Below are positions 61,454 to 64,000 of a stretch of DNA of 64,000 bases, piece by piece. Numbering within the stretch: position 1 is the stretch's first letter; each line of letters opens with the position of its first letter. The stretch spans positions 1 through 64,000 of the forward strand of contig CATLAK010000010.1 in the NCBI GenBank assembly GCA_949878435.1. The letters run 5' to 3'. A model generated the notes under the pieces. That model was not told the DNA's origin. It saw only the letters and a list, made by a program, of their open reading frames with translations, and ran no database searches. Both the position numbers and the translations under genes were made by a program. This DNA comes from an uncultured Lachnospiraceae bacterium (GTDB lineage: Bacteria > Bacillota > Clostridia > Lachnospirales > Lachnospiraceae).

Positions 61454-62348
61454 AATTCGTTCCTCCCATTTTGCAAAGTATCGCTTTTAATAAATACCTT
61501 CCAATCACGAAATAACGTATGATCCATTCCCCTTTTACATTCATGCTTAAATCCGGATTTTTCTTTAAATAACGCCGATACTCCCCGCCGAACTTGCCGT
61601 AATAAGCAAGGTTCCACGGCTTTACCGGTCCCATAAAATGCACGATTACAGGATATTTCTTTTCTTTCAGGAACCCTCCTGCCATGTACCTGAACATACC
61701 GGCAATGCTTCCATAGCCGGTGTTATAATTGTATTTTCTTTCCACCACCTTAATCTTTTCCCTAAAAAGAAGATTGATGATGTCCTGATCCGGGTATTTA
61801 AGAAGCTCGCCCTTTTCTTCTACCACGCGCTTAATATCCTCTAAAATGGAACATTTCCGCATTTCATCCAGATCAAATAATAGTACGCCTGAATTAATAT
61901 ACTGCTCCTCCTGCCCAAATCCCAATTTCGTCTTGTGGTCAGACAAGATTGTATTCACAGAAATATCCCCGATTCCCGCCATCACATTTCCCTCAAGCGG
62001 CGTCTCATACAAGGGCAAAAGCGAACCCCTTATCAAAATATCCGGGTCTAAATAGAGCATCCTTTTTTCTTTTGTAAAAATCATCCCTGACAAAAGCCGA
62101 TAATACATTTCCTTTGTAAAATACCCGATTACCGGCACGCCCGACAGAATGCTTTCCTCCACTCTGACAGGGCAGAAACGGCTCCCATTCCTTTCAATCA
62201 ACTGCCGCAGCTCTCCAAGCTCTATTTCTTTTACATTGCTGTATAACAGATAAATCGTATTCTCCTTATCATGAAACCGAAAGAAAGAAGTCAACATTAC
62301 TTTTAAGGGGCATACATAATTGCTGTCTACCGTCACCAGAATATTCAT
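61446..62348 (-). CDS. Glycosyltransferase family 8 protein
   Basis: MNILVTVDSNYVCPLKVMLTSFFRF...FTKEMYYRLLSGMIFTKEKRMLYLDPDIL. Confidence 0.88.
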   Translation of the reverse strand: MNILVTVDSNYVCPLKVMLTSFFRFHDKENTIYLLYSNVKEIELGELRQLIERNGSRFCPVRVEESILSGVPVIGYFTKEMYYRLLSGMIFTKEKRMLYLDPDILIRGSLLPLYETPLEGNVMAGIGDISVNTILSDHKTKLGFGQEEQYINSGVLLFDLDEMRKCSILEDIKRVVEEKGELLKYPDQDIINLLFREKIKVVERKYNYNTGYGSIAGMFRYMAGGFLKEKKYPVIVHFMGPVKPWNLAYYGKFGGEYRRYLKKNPDLSMNVKGEWIIRYFVIGRYLLKAILCKMGGTNYE

Positions 62349-62354
62349 TTTCCT

Positions 62355-63455
62355 TCACTCCTGCCTGCTTATCATGTCTTGTAATAACTGGTCCCACTCG
62401 TCTAAAATCTGTTCCCTGCAAAATCGCCTTGTAGATTTTCTTGCCTTTTCCCCCATCTTTCTGCGCTTATGCTCATCCTGCATAAGACTCTCCATCTTGC
62501 GGGCAAACGTCTCTATTTCACCCGGCACGACCAAAAAGCCATTTTCTCCGTCTTCTATAATTTCTCTAGGTCCTGCCTTGCAGGAATAACCCACTGCCGG
62601 AAGTGAAAAAGCCATTGCTTCCAGCAGAACCATGCCAAATCCCTCATCCCGTGAAGGCAGGACAAATAGCTCCGCTTTTTTGTAATACTCCTCGATCCGG
62701 TCTGTATTCCCGACCAGAAAGAAACGTCTGATTCCTGACGTTTCTATTTCTTTTTCCAGTTTTTTTCTGTCTGCCCCTTCACCTGCGACCAGCACCTTCC
62801 ACTCCGGATATCTATCCTCAAGCAGCTTCCAGCTCTTTATGAGGAGATCGAATCCCTTCACCCTCGTCAGCCTTCCGGCGGCAAAGATGATCGGCTCTCC
62901 TTCCTGCTTAGGCGCCTTATCCTCATAGGGGTTGGGATTGTAGATACGAATAATCCTGCACCTTAAATTCAGCCTTTCTTTATAATATGCTTTGTCTTCT
63001 TCCGACAAGACGATCAGACATTCCGAATAACGTCCGACCAGCCTTCTTGCAATACTGCGGAGAAAATGATTTTTTTTGAAATGATAATAAAAATTGAAAT
63101 GTTCCCAGGAAATCCAGTGTACTTGCGGCGTAAACCTTTTCAGAAACAAAGAATAGAAACAAAGAATAATATCTACATCGACTAGAAAATCTATGTTCTC
63201 GTGATTCAAAAAGACCGCAAGTGATTGAATTTTCTTTATGATGCCTGCTTTGGGAACCTCTTTTTCAAGCCAGTAAAACTTGATTGCATCCGATACCGGG
63301 AAGAAAACGCTGCCTTTTCCCTTAAGGCTCATAATGTAAACATGATGCCCTCTCTCCGACAGCCCATTAGCAATTACAGAAAGCACCCTCTCCGTTCCCC
63401 CGGAGCTTTCCATATTTCCAATAAAAAAAGCAATGCGAAATTTTTCTCTGTCCAT
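62355..63455 (-). CDS. Glycosyltransferase, GT4 family
   Basis: IAFFIGNMESSGGTERVLSVIANGL...FVLPSRDEGFGMVLLEAMAFSLPAVGYSCKAGPREII. Confidence 0.92.
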   Translation of the reverse strand: MDREKFRIAFFIGNMESSGGTERVLSVIANGLSERGHHVYIMSLKGKGSVFFPVSDAIKFYWLEKEVPKAGIIKKIQSLAVFLNHENIDFLVDVDIILCFYSLFLKRFTPQVHWISWEHFNFYYHFKKNHFLRSIARRLVGRYSECLIVLSEEDKAYYKERLNLRCRIIRIYNPNPYEDKAPKQEGEPIIFAAGRLTRVKGFDLLIKSWKLLEDRYPEWKVLVAGEGADRKKLEKEIETSGIRRFFLVGNTDRIEEYYKKAELFVLPSRDEGFGMVLLEAMAFSLPAVGYSCKAGPREIIEDGENGFLVVPGEIETFARKMESLMQDEHKRRKMGEKARKSTRRFCREQILDEWDQLLQDMISRQE

Positions 63456-63690
63456 ACCTAAATTCCTCCCTCATCTCTATACTATGCAGTCGTAAGTCAC
63501 TTGGAAAGAATACATGCGGAATTTGTAGGTTGTAAAACTGTACTTTTCCGTACCTATAATTTTGATATGTAACACTATCATTTTACTACAAAAAAAATAT
63601 TTTACAAGAAAATATTTGACAAAAATCTACAAAAAGGAAACTTAAAAGATTTTTCCGATAAAGTACACTATTCCGGACTTATAAGCAATA

Positions 63691-63999
63691 TTACTGTTCT
63701 AATTGCTTTGCTTTATCAAAAAAGGTACTTTTTGCCAAATTGCATGTTTTAGCCGCCTGCTGAAGCGTTATTTTTTTTGCTTTCCACGCTCCACACACTT
63801 CGTCAAAATTTTCCGGCAGCGGTACAGGCGGTCTCCCGAATTTCACTCCTCTTGCTTTCGCCGCCGCAATGCCCTCCGCCTGTCTTTGGCGGATATTGAT
63901 TCGCTCATTTTCCGCAACGTAACTAAGAAGTGCTAAGACGATATCACTGATAAATGTTCCAAGCAGATTTTTTTCCCTTCTGGTGTCCAAAATCGGCAT
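63691..63999 (-). CDS. Serine recombinase (resolvase/invertase), C-terminal portion, continues beyond the right edge
   Basis: SYVAENERINIRQRQAEGIAAAKARGVKFGRPPVPLPENFDEV...TLQQAAKTCNLAKSTFFDKA. Confidence 0.88.
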   Translation of the reverse strand: MPILDTRREKNLLGTFISDIVLALLSYVAENERINIRQRQAEGIAAAKARGVKFGRPPVPLPENFDEVCGAWKAKKITLQQAAKTCNLAKSTFFDKAKQLEQ

Positions 64000-64000
64000 A

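Noticed and set aside
63460-63690. c-di-GMP riboswitch upstream of the Pel-like cluster
   Set aside because: No GEMM-like conserved core could be recognised by eye.

Overview
This 64-kb window looks like a low/mid-GC Firmicutes chromosome, probably Lachnospiraceae (inference from protein style only). Most genes are on the minus strand. (1) 1-7.5 kb is an accessory region: a tyrosine-recombinase fragment, a PIN toxin module plus TA/mobilisation debris, a GNAT acetyltransferase, a DUF3737-type protein, a NifX-like protein interrupted by an in-frame TGA, an uncharacterised translationally coupled P-loop operon, and a decayed IS200/IS605 element. (2) 7.5-21.8 kb holds a chemoreceptor, a GHKL/LytTR two-component system, a membrane protein with a cohesin-like ectodomain next to a 1886-aa dockerin-bearing M60 (mucinase-type) metalloprotease, a TetR regulator, a roughly 326-bp giant foldback inverted repeat, a LysM protein and an EmrE-like transporter. 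(3) 21.9-29.5 kb is a divergent fructosamine (frl-like) locus with an RbsABC-type transporter, a FrlD-like kinase, a GntR/UTRA regulator, an extra esterase and a FrlB-like deglycase, with TGATGTAT direct repeats at both + strand starts. (4) 29.5-45.4 kb contains a GGDEF/EAL protein, hydrolases, a LysR regulator, a second chemoreceptor with a Lys-rich N-terminus, a sugar ABC transporter and carAB. (5) 46-63.5 kb is a long minus-strand polysaccharide cluster with recognisable PelF, PelG, DUF2194 (PelA-like), SDR-fused PelD-like and PelE-like genes, plus extra glycosyltransferases, a large membrane protein and a pullulanase. A serine recombinase fragment lies at the right edge. The best candidates for undescribed biology are the Pel-like cluster, the cohesin/dockerin M60 pair, the giant inverted repeat, the coupled P-loop operon and the in-frame TGA gene. 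All family calls come from reading motifs by eye; no searches were run.
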